Below, piece by piece: positions 1 to 9,624 of a DNA stretch of 56,151 bases. A program made the translations under genes and the position numbers. The stretch's first letter is position 1. Every line of letters begins with the position of its first letter. The stretch lies in NCBI GenBank assembly GCA_029219885.1, contig JAQXUH010000080.1:1-56151 (forward strand). Reading direction: 5' to 3'. Origin of the DNA: Eubacteriales bacterium (GTDB lineage Bacteria; Bacillota; Clostridia; Oscillospirales; Acutalibacteraceae). Under the pieces are notes generated by a model, which saw nothing but the letters and a program-made list of their open reading frames with translations, had not been told where the DNA came from and did not search any database.

Positions 1-1892
1 GGCTGCATTTTGTAAGTCGCATACTGGAGTTCATATGCAGGGCTGAACATATCAACGCTTTCGTCACCGCCGTAGTAATATGCGTCATAAGCCTTGTTGC
101 ACTTTACATAAGCGTCATAGGCATTGCCCATATTTGTATAAACGGTGCCGCCCATTTTGTCTTCATATGCTTTCATAGCACTCTTAAGTGTATCGAAAGA
201 AGAAGCAGTTGAAAGGTCGTTTTCGTAATAAGTAAGAGCTGAATAAGCACTCCAAGACCTTACTCCCGATGAATCGGAGAAACCAAGTGCACCATATGTG
301 TTTGAATGGTCGTCAATCTTACCTTTAATTGTGGTAATAAGCTTTCCGTCAACATAGAGTTTAGTAGTTTCATTACCATAGGTAATAAGGAAATCTTGTG
401 CTACGCCCACAGGAATGTCTGCCTTAGTAGCACCTGGTACTTTCTTACCATTAGAGAGAATAAAGATGGTACCGTCTTCCTTAAGTTGGAGATAGTCGGT
501 AGTTCCGTTGGATACGGTGAAGATAACACCATTATCCTTAAGTGCAACATTGTTACCATAGGTATCAGCAAAACGAACGTGAGTAAATGAAACCGAGAAT
601 TCATCGAATGCGGTATAAGCATTTACGTTGCCGTCACGAATAAAGATGTTAGCACCATAAAGCTCAACAGCACCATTTGCTGTCTTAAAGTACGCATTAC
701 TGCCAAGACCGGTACCATTACCATCAACGCAGACGCTGTAACCGAATCCGCTTGAGTCGGTATAGTTATCATCAGCCCAGTTGGTTGTTTTAGATTCAGC
801 TTGATCCCAATTATACTTAATAGTATTGAATGTGGTAGTAGGCCACTGGTCATATGCAAGAAGTGACTGATACTGCTCGTCTGTAATCTGAATGATTGAG
901 CCGTGACGTGCACCTAATGTAGAAATGTTAGATGCGGTGCTGTCAACTCTTGTAAAGCTCTCCATATCATCAGTAGTCTGAATGAAGAAATTACCGGCAT
1001 CATACTCATCGATAATCATACCATATGTTGAAGTATTACCGATTTGATAAGAATTACAACCCTCAACAGCCTCAGTTGACTGGCTGATTACAACAGGAGT
1101 GGTGTTATAAGGACCTGACATTGACTGAGATTTAACATAACAGATACCACCCTGTGACTCATCTTTATAATAAAGGTAGTAAATGCCGTTACCGTTAGTC
1201 TGAATATCACCGTCGATAGACTGACCGCCGTCTGCATTACGGTAAAGTACCTGCGGAGTTTCAAAAGTCTTGAAGTCAGTAGTATATGAATATACGATAG
1301 GATTGTTCCAGTTAGTGCCTGAACCGCCTACATCGTTCATATAGTTTGACCAATACATCATATATTTGCCAACAGAGTCATCATAGATAACCTGAGGAGC
1401 CCAAGCACGAATTGTAGTAGAAAAGTCACCTACACCGGCAACAGAGCCAAACTCAGTAACATCAATAGCGTCCATCTGAGTCCAGTTAAGCAAGTCGGTA
1501 GATTCCCACATAACAAAGCAGGTATCGCCTGACCAACTGCTGTGAACACCGGTAGCGTCCATATCTGTACAGATAATGTACCACTTTTTACCATCGTGTG
1601 ATGGGAAGATATACGGGTCACGGGCATAACCTGCACTGGATGATTTATCCGACTTAGTCTGAGTGATAACAGGTTTACCGTCATTAATTTTAGTGAAGTT
1701 GTAACCATCCTCGGAAACAGCAAATCTAATCTTCTGTCCGTACTTAGAATTGTCTGTAAAATATGCAAAGAGATATTTACAGTTTTCCATACCGGATGCA
1801 GATGCTGTTACTGCAAAAGCAGGAATGGATGTAACAACCATCAACAATGAAAGAAACAATGATAAAATTCTTTTAGAAAGTTTGTTTTTCAT
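1..1892 (-). CDS. Secreted glycoside hydrolase family 43-like (arabinanase/xylosidase-type) protein with C-terminal LamG-like region, partial at left edge
   Basis: Reverse-frame translation from ATG at 1892 is open to the window edge: MKNKLSKRILSLFLSLLMVVTSIPAFAVTASASG (signal peptide), then YARDPYIFPSHDGKKWYIICTDMDA...WESTDLLNWTQMDAIDV...WAPQVIYDDSVGKYMMYWSN (GH43 five-blade propeller style). Absent from the ORF track because it has no stop in the window. Confidence 0.85.
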   Translation of the reverse strand, partial: MKNKLSKRILSLFLSLLMVVTSIPAFAVTASASGMENCKYLFAYFTDNSKYGQKIRFAVSEDGYNFTKINDGKPVITQTKSDKSSSAGYARDPYIFPSHDGKKWYIICTDMDATGVHSSWSGDTCFVMWESTDLLNWTQMDAIDVTEFGSVAGVGDFSTTIRAWAPQVIYDDSVGKYMMYWSNYMNDVGGSGTNWNNPIVYSYTTDFKTFETPQVLYRNADGGQSIDGDIQTNGNGIYYLYYKDESQGGICYVKSQSMSGPYNTTPVVISQSTEAVEGCNSYQIGNTSTYGMIIDEYDAGNFFIQTTDDMESFTRVDSTASNISTLGARHGSIIQITDEQYQSLLAYDQWPTTTFNTIKYNWDQAESKTTNWADDNYTDSSGFGYSVCVDGNGTGLGSNAYFKTANGAVELYGANIFIRDGNVNAYTAFDEFSVSFTHVRFADTYGNNVALKDNGVIFTVSNGTTDYLQLKEDGTIFILSNGKKVPGATKADIPVGVAQDFLITYGNETTKLYVDGKLITTIKGKIDDHSNTYGALGFSDSSGVRSWSAYSALTYYENDLSTASSFDTLKSAMKAYEDKMGGTVYTNMGNAYDAYVKCNKAYDAYYYGGDESVDMFSPAYELQYATYKMQ

Positions 1893-1991
1893 ATTTATTT
1901 TCCTCCTCGAAAATTTCTTTGGAACGGCTAATTTACGCATCTGACCCTGCAAAATGATATAGTTATCCCAAAGATAAAATTATACGGTGAT

Positions 1992-2021
1992 ATTATAGTA
2001 TAGGATGGTAAGATTTGTCAA
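1992..2021 (-). promoter_or_regulatory. Sigma-A type promoter for GH43-like gene
   Basis: On minus strand TTGACA (2016-2021) - 18 nt - TATAAT (1992-1997). Confidence 0.6.
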
Positions 2022-2069
2022 GGGAAATTGTAAACAAATTTTAAACAATTTCAAAAAATAAAATCAAAC

Positions 2070-3089
2070 TTAGTTTTGGGTATAAACGGAGAGGATTTTC
2101 TGTGCTTTTTCGGCAATCAGGGTGCGGAGTTCCTGTGGCTCGATTACTTCCACATCGCCGCCGTACTGCATTATCCAAGACGCAAATCCGTCGCTGACAG
2201 CAGCCTCAACAGTAGTTTCAAAATGGTCAAGGTCAACGGCTTTCAGCGGTATATTTTTACCGAATCGGTCAAGCATTTCCTCTTGAAAATGGAGTTTGCA
2301 TCTGAGGGTGACAGGCTCTACCTTGCCCGAGAACATATTGAACATCTTTGAGCTGTAGTCCGACGCATCGAAGAAATCGGTATATTCGCTGACCTCCTGA
2401 TAAGGTCTTGCAGCCTCGTCGAGGATAGTGAGCTTTTTCATTCGGTCGATACGGAGATTCATCAAATTGTCGTACTTGGGGTTATTGCAGATAAGGTAGT
2501 AGTGGTCGTCTTTCCATATGAGTGCATAGGGTGAAACGGTCATAGTTTTCTCCGTATGCTTTTTCATATTCTGCTTATCTATACTGCGTCGTTTATAGAT
2601 GAATTTTACCTGCTTTTGGGCGGCGATTGCGTCATTCAAATGGTCGATAGTTATGTATATCTCCTCGTTGTCGCACTTGACGGAATCGGTGTCAACATAG
2701 ACCTGACTTTTCATATTTTTTGCCTGGTCATCGGAGACTAAAGATTTCAGCTTTTCGATGAGAGATTTTGTCTTTTTCGGCGTGATGAAGCCTGCACTTG
2801 AAACAGCGTCGATAAGGAGCATTACCTCGGGAATTTCAAACTGCCTGCTTGCCATAAAAAATCCCCTTTTCGGTGTTGTGACAGACACAATATCAAAGCC
2901 TACCTGATTTAACGCTTCAATGTCTGCGTATATGGCTTTTCGCTCGCATTTTATTCCCTTTTTGGCAAGGAGTTCGATTAGTTCGGTTGAGGACAGCGGA
3001 TTATTCTCGTCGCTGTGCTTTTCGAGTATTTTGTAGAGATAAAGAGTTTTGAGTTTGCTTGTCTGATTTTGTTTCGGCATAAAAATCAC
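2070..3089 (-). CDS. HTH/WYL-domain transcriptional regulator (YafY-like)
   Basis: N-terminal HTH region (LYKILEKHSDENNPLSSTELIELLAKKGIKCERKAIYADIEAL) and WYL-like segment (PYALIWKDDHYYLICNNPKYDNLMNLRIDRM). Confidence 0.85.
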   Translation of the reverse strand: MIFMPKQNQTSKLKTLYLYKILEKHSDENNPLSSTELIELLAKKGIKCERKAIYADIEALNQVGFDIVSVTTPKRGFFMASRQFEIPEVMLLIDAVSSAGFITPKKTKSLIEKLKSLVSDDQAKNMKSQVYVDTDSVKCDNEEIYITIDHLNDAIAAQKQVKFIYKRRSIDKQNMKKHTEKTMTVSPYALIWKDDHYYLICNNPKYDNLMNLRIDRMKKLTILDEAARPYQEVSEYTDFFDASDYSSKMFNMFSGKVEPVTLRCKLHFQEEMLDRFGKNIPLKAVDLDHFETTVEAAVSDGFASWIMQYGGDVEVIEPQELRTLIAEKAQKILSVYTQN

Positions 3090-3107
3090 CTCGTAATTAT
3101 TGTTAAT

Positions 3108-4592
3108 TCAATTATACTGCATCTTATCTATATTTTCAACTATGGTACGAAATATTGGACAGCAGTCTGACGCACCGCTGATGCCGTTTTCGCACATAAC
3201 AACTATGGCGTATTTTGAGTTATTGTACGGATAAAATCCGGCAAACCAGGTGTTTAATTGCTCATTGCCGTCTGTATATATTCCGCTTTGTGCGGTGGCT
3301 GTTTTTCCTGCGGTACTGCCGTTATAATATGCGTTTTTCCCTGTGCCGTTATCTACTACATTTTTCATATATTCACGCAGTTTTTCAGCAGTCTGTGGAG
3401 ATATTGCGGTATGAGATTTTTGGTCTTGCAGGCTCAAAGTGGGGCAGCGATATTCACCGCCGTTTGCTATACAGGATACTACCGATGCGAAGTGAAATGG
3501 TGTATCTGTCAGCTTTCCTTGACCGAATCCGAGAAGTGCAAGCTGACCTTGTGATGATAATTCACTTTTAGTTGGAAAGGTTCCTGGCTTTACAGTTAAT
3601 TTGCAGTCGTTATATTTGTAAAGTGTTATATCTTTACAGTAGTCGAATTTTGTTGCTATATCGCAGATTTTGTCGGCACCGATGTAAAGGGCAAGACTTA
3701 CAAAATAACAATTGCAGGAGTTTGCTAAAGCGTCTTTTATAGTCTGTTTTCCGTGCTTATGATTCTTTTGACAATGAAATACAGTATCGCCTATTTGAAT
3801 TTTGCCTTTGCAGTCATAGGTAAAATCTATGCCGTTTTCAATTGCTGCGGCAGCCACCACAAGCTTGAAAACAGAGCCTACTGTATAGGGCAGAAGTGAA
3901 CGATTGTTATAGTCATTACCTTTGCTGACAGAAGCGAGAATTTGGGAAGTTTTGGTATCTAAAACCACCACGCTCCCCTTTTCCATATCTGCTGACGCAT
4001 TCTCTGCGATTTGCTGAATATTGCTGTCAATGGACACTATCACACCATCGGCACAGGAGTAATTATCGTCGATTATCTCACCGTCGTCCCCTGATAAAAT
4101 TCTGCCAATTGCGTCTACTGAATAATTTACGGAAAGAGTGCCGATTTGTGAATCGGTTATGGTTTCAAGACCGCCGCAAGATTTGTCAATAAGATGACGG
4201 CAAGGCATATCAGGTGAGTTTTCCTGAACAGTTTCAACCACTTTTATATGGTCGGTTTTAGCGTATTTTTCGATACTGCGGATAACAGGATTGCCACTTG
4301 AAAGCTCTGCGGTTATTTCTTTTGCCGTTTGAGTGCTGAAAAGGAGAGGAAGCTCTGCCATACACTTTTCGCTCGGCTTGATAACTGCCACAAGAGAGCG
4401 TGAGTTATTGTTGAGAAGTGCACCGTTTCGGCTGTAAATATTAGTGTTAAGGGTGCTGACAGTATATGTTTTACTGTTATAGCTGTCGGACACGGCATAG
4501 GCTTTAGTCAGCGTTAAATAGGCAACTCGGCCTGTAATTCCCACAAGCATAATTGAAAATGCACAAAGTAACGCAAGCAATCTTTTTCGCAT
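3108..4592 (-). CDS. Penicillin-binding protein (FtsI/PBP2-like transpeptidase)
   Basis: Transpeptidase motifs SVFK (SxxK), SCN (SxN) and GKTATAQ (KTG-like); N-terminal TM helix. Confidence 0.87.
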   Translation of the reverse strand: MRKRLLALLCAFSIMLVGITGRVAYLTLTKAYAVSDSYNSKTYTVSTLNTNIYSRNGALLNNNSRSLVAVIKPSEKCMAELPLLFSTQTAKEITAELSSGNPVIRSIEKYAKTDHIKVVETVQENSPDMPCRHLIDKSCGGLETITDSQIGTLSVNYSVDAIGRILSGDDGEIIDDNYSCADGVIVSIDSNIQQIAENASADMEKGSVVVLDTKTSQILASVSKGNDYNNRSLLPYTVGSVFKLVVAAAAIENGIDFTYDCKGKIQIGDTVFHCQKNHKHGKQTIKDALANSCNCYFVSLALYIGADKICDIATKFDYCKDITLYKYNDCKLTVKPGTFPTKSELSSQGQLALLGFGQGKLTDTPFHFASVVSCIANGGEYRCPTLSLQDQKSHTAISPQTAEKLREYMKNVVDNGTGKNAYYNGSTAGKTATAQSGIYTDGNEQLNTWFAGFYPYNNSKYAIVVMCENGISGASDCCPIFRTIVENIDKMQYN

Positions 4593-4628
4593 AAAAAAAC
4601 ACCCCTTGTTAGTTTAAACAAAGGGTGT
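4593..4628 (-). terminator. Hairpin terminator between U32 peptidase and PBP genes
   Basis: ACACCC-c-TTGTT (4599-4610) / AACAA-a-GGGTGT (4617-4628), followed on minus by T7 directly before the PBP ATG. Confidence 0.7.
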
Positions 4629-4633
4629 AAGAT

Positions 4634-5860
4634 TTATTCTGTTCTTTGTCTGCGGAAAATTGCATCAGGTGAAACAGGAATATCGCAGTCAAAAGAATAT
4701 GTGTTTGTCGCTTTATTCGCAACCTCGGCAGGAGTGTCCTCGGTAATGTTATAAAGGTTTTTAACTGTGATTTGGTACGGCTTTTTGCCAGGCTCAACAA
4801 CCTCAAGCACGTCGCCTTGATAAAAGCGGTTACGCTGGTCGACAACAAGTCTGCCGTCCTTGTAATCTCTGTAAAAAGCACAAACGTCCCAATTCCTGAT
4901 ATATCCGCCTGTATCGAGAACCTGACCGTTTTTCATAGGTCCGAAATTAAAGCCTGTTGTGTATTCACGATGGCTCATTTTTTCCATCTCGTCGAGTATC
5001 CATTGTGACGGCCTGAAATCAGGTGACGGATTAGCAAGATACTCGTCAATAGCATTCCTGTAAGCGTAGGTGACGATAGCGGTATAATACTCGCTTTTTG
5101 CCCTGCCTTCAATTTTGAAAGAGTCAATTCCCGCAGCCACAAGCTCAGGAATATGCTCAATCATACAAAGGTCACGGGAATTGAAAATATACGTTCCTGT
5201 ATCGTCCTGATTAACAGGAAAATACTGTCCCGGTCTTGTTTCCTCAACAAGATGATATTTCCATCTGCACGGCTGTGCACAATCTCCCCTGTTAGCATCC
5301 CTGCCAACCATATAGTCGGAAAGAATACATCTTCCCGAAAAGCTCATACACATTGCACCGTGAACGAACACTTCAATTTCAAGGTCATCAGGAGTTTTAT
5401 CACGAATAGTTTTAATCTCGTCAAGGGAAAGCTCACGTGCAGTAACAATTCTTGATGCACCAAGCTCATAGAGAGAATTAGCAGTTTGATAATTTACAAT
5501 ACCTGTCTGCGTTGACATATGGATATCAACATCAGGAGCATATTTTTTTGCAAGCATCATAACGCCGATATCAGCAATAATAAAGGCGTCAATGCCGATT
5601 TGAGCAGCATACTTTAGAAAGTCGGGAAGCTGTTCAATCTCATTGTTTCTCGGCAGAGTATTGCAGGTGAGATAAACCTTTTTGCCCATAGAATGAGCAA
5701 GCTCCACAGCAGATTTAAGCTCATCTGCGTTGAAGTTAGAGGGGTTTGTCCTCATACCGAACATTTCCCCTGCAAGGTATACTGCGTCTGCACCGAATTT
5801 CAGTGCAAGTTTAAGTCTTTCAAAATCACCGCATGGTGAAAGGAGTTCAATATTTTTCAT
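4634..5860 (-). CDS. Peptidase U32 family protein (TrhP/RlhA-like)
   Basis: MKNIELLSPCGDFERLKLALKFGADAVYLAGEMFGMRT... and EVFVHGAMCMSFSGRCILSDYMVGRDANRGDCAQPCRWKY, U32 signature. Confidence 0.92.
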   Translation of the reverse strand: MKNIELLSPCGDFERLKLALKFGADAVYLAGEMFGMRTNPSNFNADELKSAVELAHSMGKKVYLTCNTLPRNNEIEQLPDFLKYAAQIGIDAFIIADIGVMMLAKKYAPDVDIHMSTQTGIVNYQTANSLYELGASRIVTARELSLDEIKTIRDKTPDDLEIEVFVHGAMCMSFSGRCILSDYMVGRDANRGDCAQPCRWKYHLVEETRPGQYFPVNQDDTGTYIFNSRDLCMIEHIPELVAAGIDSFKIEGRAKSEYYTAIVTYAYRNAIDEYLANPSPDFRPSQWILDEMEKMSHREYTTGFNFGPMKNGQVLDTGGYIRNWDVCAFYRDYKDGRLVVDQRNRFYQGDVLEVVEPGKKPYQITVKNLYNITEDTPAEVANKATNTYSFDCDIPVSPDAIFRRQRTE

Positions 5861-5863
5861 AAA

Positions 5864-7150
5864 TCAATAGTAAAGATACGGTGCGTAGGTGTTAATTTTA
5901 TCCTTAAATTCAGAATAAGTTTTAGCCGTATACATATTTCCTTTAGTGTCGTGGAAGAAGTAGTAATAATCTGTATTTTCAGGGTAAAGAGCAGCCTTAA
6001 TAGCGGCAATACCCGGATTGCATATTGGGCTTGGCGGCAAGCCAACCTGAGTTGCCGAGCCTGTTGTATTGTAGAAATTCATATAATAATCTGCCGTATG
6101 AGCAGAGGTTGATGAAAGTGACGGACCAACCTCGTTGGTGATATAATCGGCAGTAGAATCAACGCCCAAAAGCGGGAAATTAGCTTGGTCGGAAAGACGA
6201 TTGTGTATTACCGAGGAAATAGTTTTCATCTGCTCCTCGGTACCTGCCTCACACTGAATGATTGATGCGATTATGATAATATCATTCATTGAATATCCAA
6301 GCTCTTCGGCTCTTTTTCTGTACTTTTCTGTAATCTTTGTGTCGCCGTTTGAGAGGAATTTTCTCACTACAGATGATGCACTTTCGCCGATATAGAAATC
6401 ATAGGTATCAGGGAAAAGATAGCCCTCAAGTCTGTAAGGCACTTCCTCCTTAGAAGTAAGATTGCTGACAAGAGAATAGGAAAATTCTGTTGACTGAATT
6501 ACAGAAAGCAGAGCAGCCTTGTCGCATACTTCATTTTCCGAAAGCTTGTCCACTATATCAGGAACAGTATAGCCCTCAGGGAATGTCAAGGTAACTGTTT
6601 CCGCTGTGGCAGAATCGCCCTGAAGTGTCTGGAGCATACCCTCAAGTCCCATTTTGCCTGTCAGGTAATACACACCTGCTTCATAGGTAAATTCCTCGTT
6701 ATAGTATCCGTTACGATATTGAGGTCCTACCTGACTTTCTCTGAACTTTGCAAAAAGCTTGCAGAAATTCTTACATTTAATTAAGCCGTTATCGGAAAGC
6801 AGGTCAACAGCGTCATCAATATTGTCGATATTTTCCTCAACATTAACGGTTACTGTTGAATTATTCTTAGTTATTGCAAGAACGTCGTTAAGGCACAAAA
6901 CGGCATAAATAGACAGCACCATAGAAACAATGATAACTACAATGAAGAAAATGTATGTTTCCTTGATGCCCTGATTCTTTTTCTTAGACGGCACTCTTTT
7001 CTTAGTAGCTGAGGCAGACGGAGTGCTTGATTCAGTATGAAGTCTTTGCACCTGTGGCTCAACATTTGTGAAATAGACATCCTGACTGCTGCCTGCAGTA
7101 TCAACAGGATTAATTCCGCCCTGAGTATTTTCAAGTTCGTTTTTATCCAT
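5864..7150 (-). CDS. mltG: Endolytic transglycosylase MltG (YceG-like)
   Basis: Single TM followed by YceG-like domain: LEGYLFPDTYDFY..., IIIIASIIQCEAGTEEQMKTISSVIHNRL, GLPPSPICNPGIAAIKAALYPENTDYYYFFHDTKGNMYTA. Confidence 0.92.
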   Translation of the reverse strand: MDKNELENTQGGINPVDTAGSSQDVYFTNVEPQVQRLHTESSTPSASATKKRVPSKKKNQGIKETYIFFIVVIIVSMVLSIYAVLCLNDVLAITKNNSTVTVNVEENIDNIDDAVDLLSDNGLIKCKNFCKLFAKFRESQVGPQYRNGYYNEEFTYEAGVYYLTGKMGLEGMLQTLQGDSATAETVTLTFPEGYTVPDIVDKLSENEVCDKAALLSVIQSTEFSYSLVSNLTSKEEVPYRLEGYLFPDTYDFYIGESASSVVRKFLSNGDTKITEKYRKRAEELGYSMNDIIIIASIIQCEAGTEEQMKTISSVIHNRLSDQANFPLLGVDSTADYITNEVGPSLSSTSAHTADYYMNFYNTTGSATQVGLPPSPICNPGIAAIKAALYPENTDYYYFFHDTKGNMYTAKTYSEFKDKINTYAPYLYY

Positions 7151-7163
7151 TTTGTCCTCCTTG

Positions 7164-7721
7164 TCAGACGGAAATAATGCCGTCTTCGGAAATTATATAA
7201 TTAACGGAAATGTCGTATTTATCATTTGGAAGTAAATCAGTAATCAATTCATTATAACACAAACCTACGGAAAGTGAAGTATAATTTTGCAAAAATCTGT
7301 CGTAATAGCCTTTTCCGTAGCCTAAACGGTAGCCTCGCCTGTCAAAAGAAATGGCAGGAACGATGCAAACAGAGTTTGAAAAGTCAGTAACCTTTTTGCA
7401 AATATTAACATCAGGCTCACGAATACCGAAGTAACCTGTTTTAACGTCAGCAAGAGAGCGTATGTAGTAAAAGCACATACTGCCGTTTTTGTCGGTGCAG
7501 ACAGGAAGAGCCACCTTTTTACCGCATCTTAAAGCATTTTCAATGGCAAAATCTGTATTTATTTCGTCACTTAAAGCGGCATAAAATAAAATCAAATCGG
7601 CATTATTATACGGCTCAAGACTTTGAAGCAGATTACAGATAGCCTTGTCTTTTTGGTCTTTTTCTTCAACGGCTTTACGCTTTTGTTTCAGCTCCCGCCT
7701 TAAATTATCCTTTACAGACAT
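7164..7721 (-). CDS. 5-formyltetrahydrofolate cyclo-ligase
   Basis: IVPAISFDRRGYRLGYGKGYYDRFL motif. Confidence 0.9.
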   Translation of the reverse strand: MSVKDNLRRELKQKRKAVEEKDQKDKAICNLLQSLEPYNNADLILFYAALSDEINTDFAIENALRCGKKVALPVCTDKNGSMCFYYIRSLADVKTGYFGIREPDVNICKKVTDFSNSVCIVPAISFDRRGYRLGYGKGYYDRFLQNYTSLSVGLCYNELITDLLPNDKYDISVNYIISEDGIISV

Positions 7722-8251
7722 TGTATAGTTTCCCTGATTTTTTGTGACAGTTCTTCGCCTGCAAGCTGTTTAACGATTTCAAGGCCGAAATCAACTGCAA
7801 CGCCTGCACCCTTTGCGGTAATAAAATTACCGTCTGTAACAACAAATTTTTCAGAAAGCTTTGCACCTGTCAAATCTTCCTCAAAGCCCGGAAAACAAAT
7901 TGCTTCCCTGCCCTTAAGCAGTCCCTTGTGACCGAGAATTGACGGAGCGGCACAGATAGCACACACAAGCTTTTTATTGTCAACAGCGTAATCAACGGCC
8001 TGCTGAACTACTCCGTTAGCCTCAAGATTGAGAGTGCCCGGCATACCGCCGGGAAGAACAACTGCATCAAGGTCAAGAGGCTCAAATTCATCAACTGTTA
8101 TGTCGGCAGTTACGGTAATTTTTTGTGCCGACTGAACTGTTTTTCCTGTTACGCCGACTGTTTTAACATCAATTTTTGCACGCCTTAGCATATCAACTAC
8201 GGCAAGTGCCTCGATAGTTTCAAAGCCGTCGGCAAGAAATAAATAAACCAT
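7712..8251 (-). CDS. DJ-1/PfpI family protein
   Basis: LFLADGFETIEALAVVDMLRRA... LVCAICAAPSILG (nucleophile-elbow Cys), DJ-1 layout. Confidence 0.9.
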   Translation of the reverse strand: MVYLFLADGFETIEALAVVDMLRRAKIDVKTVGVTGKTVQSAQKITVTADITVDEFEPLDLDAVVLPGGMPGTLNLEANGVVQQAVDYAVDNKKLVCAICAAPSILGHKGLLKGREAICFPGFEEDLTGAKLSEKFVVTDGNFITAKGAGVAVDFGLEIVKQLAGEELSQKIRETIQCL

Positions 8252-8264
8252 AATTTTACTCCTG

Positions 8265-8744
8265 TTACTTTCTGAAATACTGCATTACAAAAGGCTTTTC
8301 AAGAGAACAGCCCTCAAGGAGATATTCTTTGATTTCCTCGTCCTCATCAAATGAAAGAAGAAATGTTTCTGTTTTATCAGCCATTCCTCTTTTTTCATAA
8401 AAAGTCACAAGGCTTTCATCTGCCGGAACAAGGCAGAAAGAGCCTGCATTTTTCCTGCAATAATCAAGTAGCTTTGACATATAGCCCTTGCCCTGCTCAC
8501 TTTTCAAGGTAGAGGCGGCATAGATATATTTCATATTCTTTCCGTCGCAAAGGCAGTCAACAAGAAACATCATTGAAACAAGCCTTTCGCCTTTATAATA
8601 GCCAAGGCATTTTTTATTTTTACAGCCGTTTAAGAAGAATAAAACGTCATCTTCGCTGTCGCCGAAAGCCTCCTGCCACAAAGGAATAATCTGTTCGTAA
8701 TCTCTTGTAAATTTAATTAAATCAGCCATTATATACCGCCACAC
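8265..8744 (-). CDS. GNAT-family N-acetyltransferase
   Basis: YIYAASTLKSEQGKGYMSKLLDYCRKNA...LVPADESLVTFYEKRGM, acetyl-CoA binding pattern. Confidence 0.8.
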   Translation of the reverse strand: MWRYIMADLIKFTRDYEQIIPLWQEAFGDSEDDVLFFLNGCKNKKCLGYYKGERLVSMMFLVDCLCDGKNMKYIYAASTLKSEQGKGYMSKLLDYCRKNAGSFCLVPADESLVTFYEKRGMADKTETFLLSFDEDEEIKEYLLEGCSLEKPFVMQYFRK

Positions 8745-9624
8745 ATTTCTCCAAAAAGATTTCGGGATAATAGGACTGCTTTGCCTTGCGAAGTCCCGGA
8801 ATACCTAAATCTTCCTCACGGTTAACATACTTATATTCCATCAGGCAATTTTTAGTAAACTCCTGATTTATTACAGGATAAGCCCCTTGAATATCGGCAG
8901 GAGCTTTTTCAAAATGAGTTACGAAAACGTCATCGGACTTTTTCTCACCCACAGTATAGGCAATAGCCTTGCCGTCTATCCTGATTAAACCGCCTGTTAA
9001 GCCGAGAGCATCAAAATTCTCAAAGGCAGTTAAAACAGCCTCAAATTCGTAGGAATAATCGGAATCTTCGTCGGCGTTATCCTGCTCCTTGTCGCTTATC
9101 CATTTGGTATGAAGCTCGATACAGTCGTTTATATTACTGCTATCAATTTTTTCAAAAGACCAATTCGGGTTATTCTTTTTGAAATTTGTAATATGATTTC
9201 GCTTACCGTGATACTTTTTACCGCTGAGGCTCGCCATTTTTTCCACAGAATAGATGTAGTCATTGTAGCCCTCGTCATATTCAAAGGAAAACATGCCCGG
9301 AAAATACTTGTTAATCAATTCTTTATAATGCTCTGTTACGCCGTAAATTTCAGGCGTTACTCCCTGCATTTTTGCGTCGGCAATAATCTGCTCCATAGCG
9401 TCCTTGAAGTCGCCTGTACCGATAGGGGCGGAGTAGGAAATATCCTCACCTCTCCCCCAACGGCAGATAAAGAAATCTTTATATCTGCAAATCTGCTCTG
9501 AATAAGCTGTGCTCCAGATAAAGATATTGCCGAAGGTGTATTCGCAGTTCATACTTTTTGCATTTTTCAAGCACTGGTCAGCCCACTGTTTATCCTCAAT
9601 TTCAGGCTTTTTAAATTCAAGCAT
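8722..9624 (-). CDS. DUF2156 / phosphatidylglycerol lysyltransferase C-domain-like protein
   Basis: YHGKRNHITNFKKNNPNWSFEKI...AYPVINQEFTKNCL..YVNREEDLGIPGLRKAKQSYYPEIFLEK. Confidence 0.8.
   Translation of the reverse strand: MLEFKKPEIEDKQWADQCLKNAKSMNCEYTFGNIFIWSTAYSEQICRYKDFFICRWGRGEDISYSAPIGTGDFKDAMEQIIADAKMQGVTPEIYGVTEHYKELINKYFPGMFSFEYDEGYNDYIYSVEKMASLSGKKYHGKRNHITNFKKNNPNWSFEKIDSSNINDCIELHTKWISDKEQDNADEDSDYSYEFEAVLTAFENFDALGLTGGLIRIDGKAIAYTVGEKKSDDVFVTHFEKAPADIQGAYPVINQEFTKNCLMEYKYVNREEDLGIPGLRKAKQSYYPEIFLEKCVAVYNG

Noticed and set aside
401-1768. Short minus-strand ORFs (401-622, 623-913, 1430-1768) in the track
   Set aside because: Out-of-frame readings of the GH43-like gene, which is continuously open in another minus frame from 1892 to the window edge.
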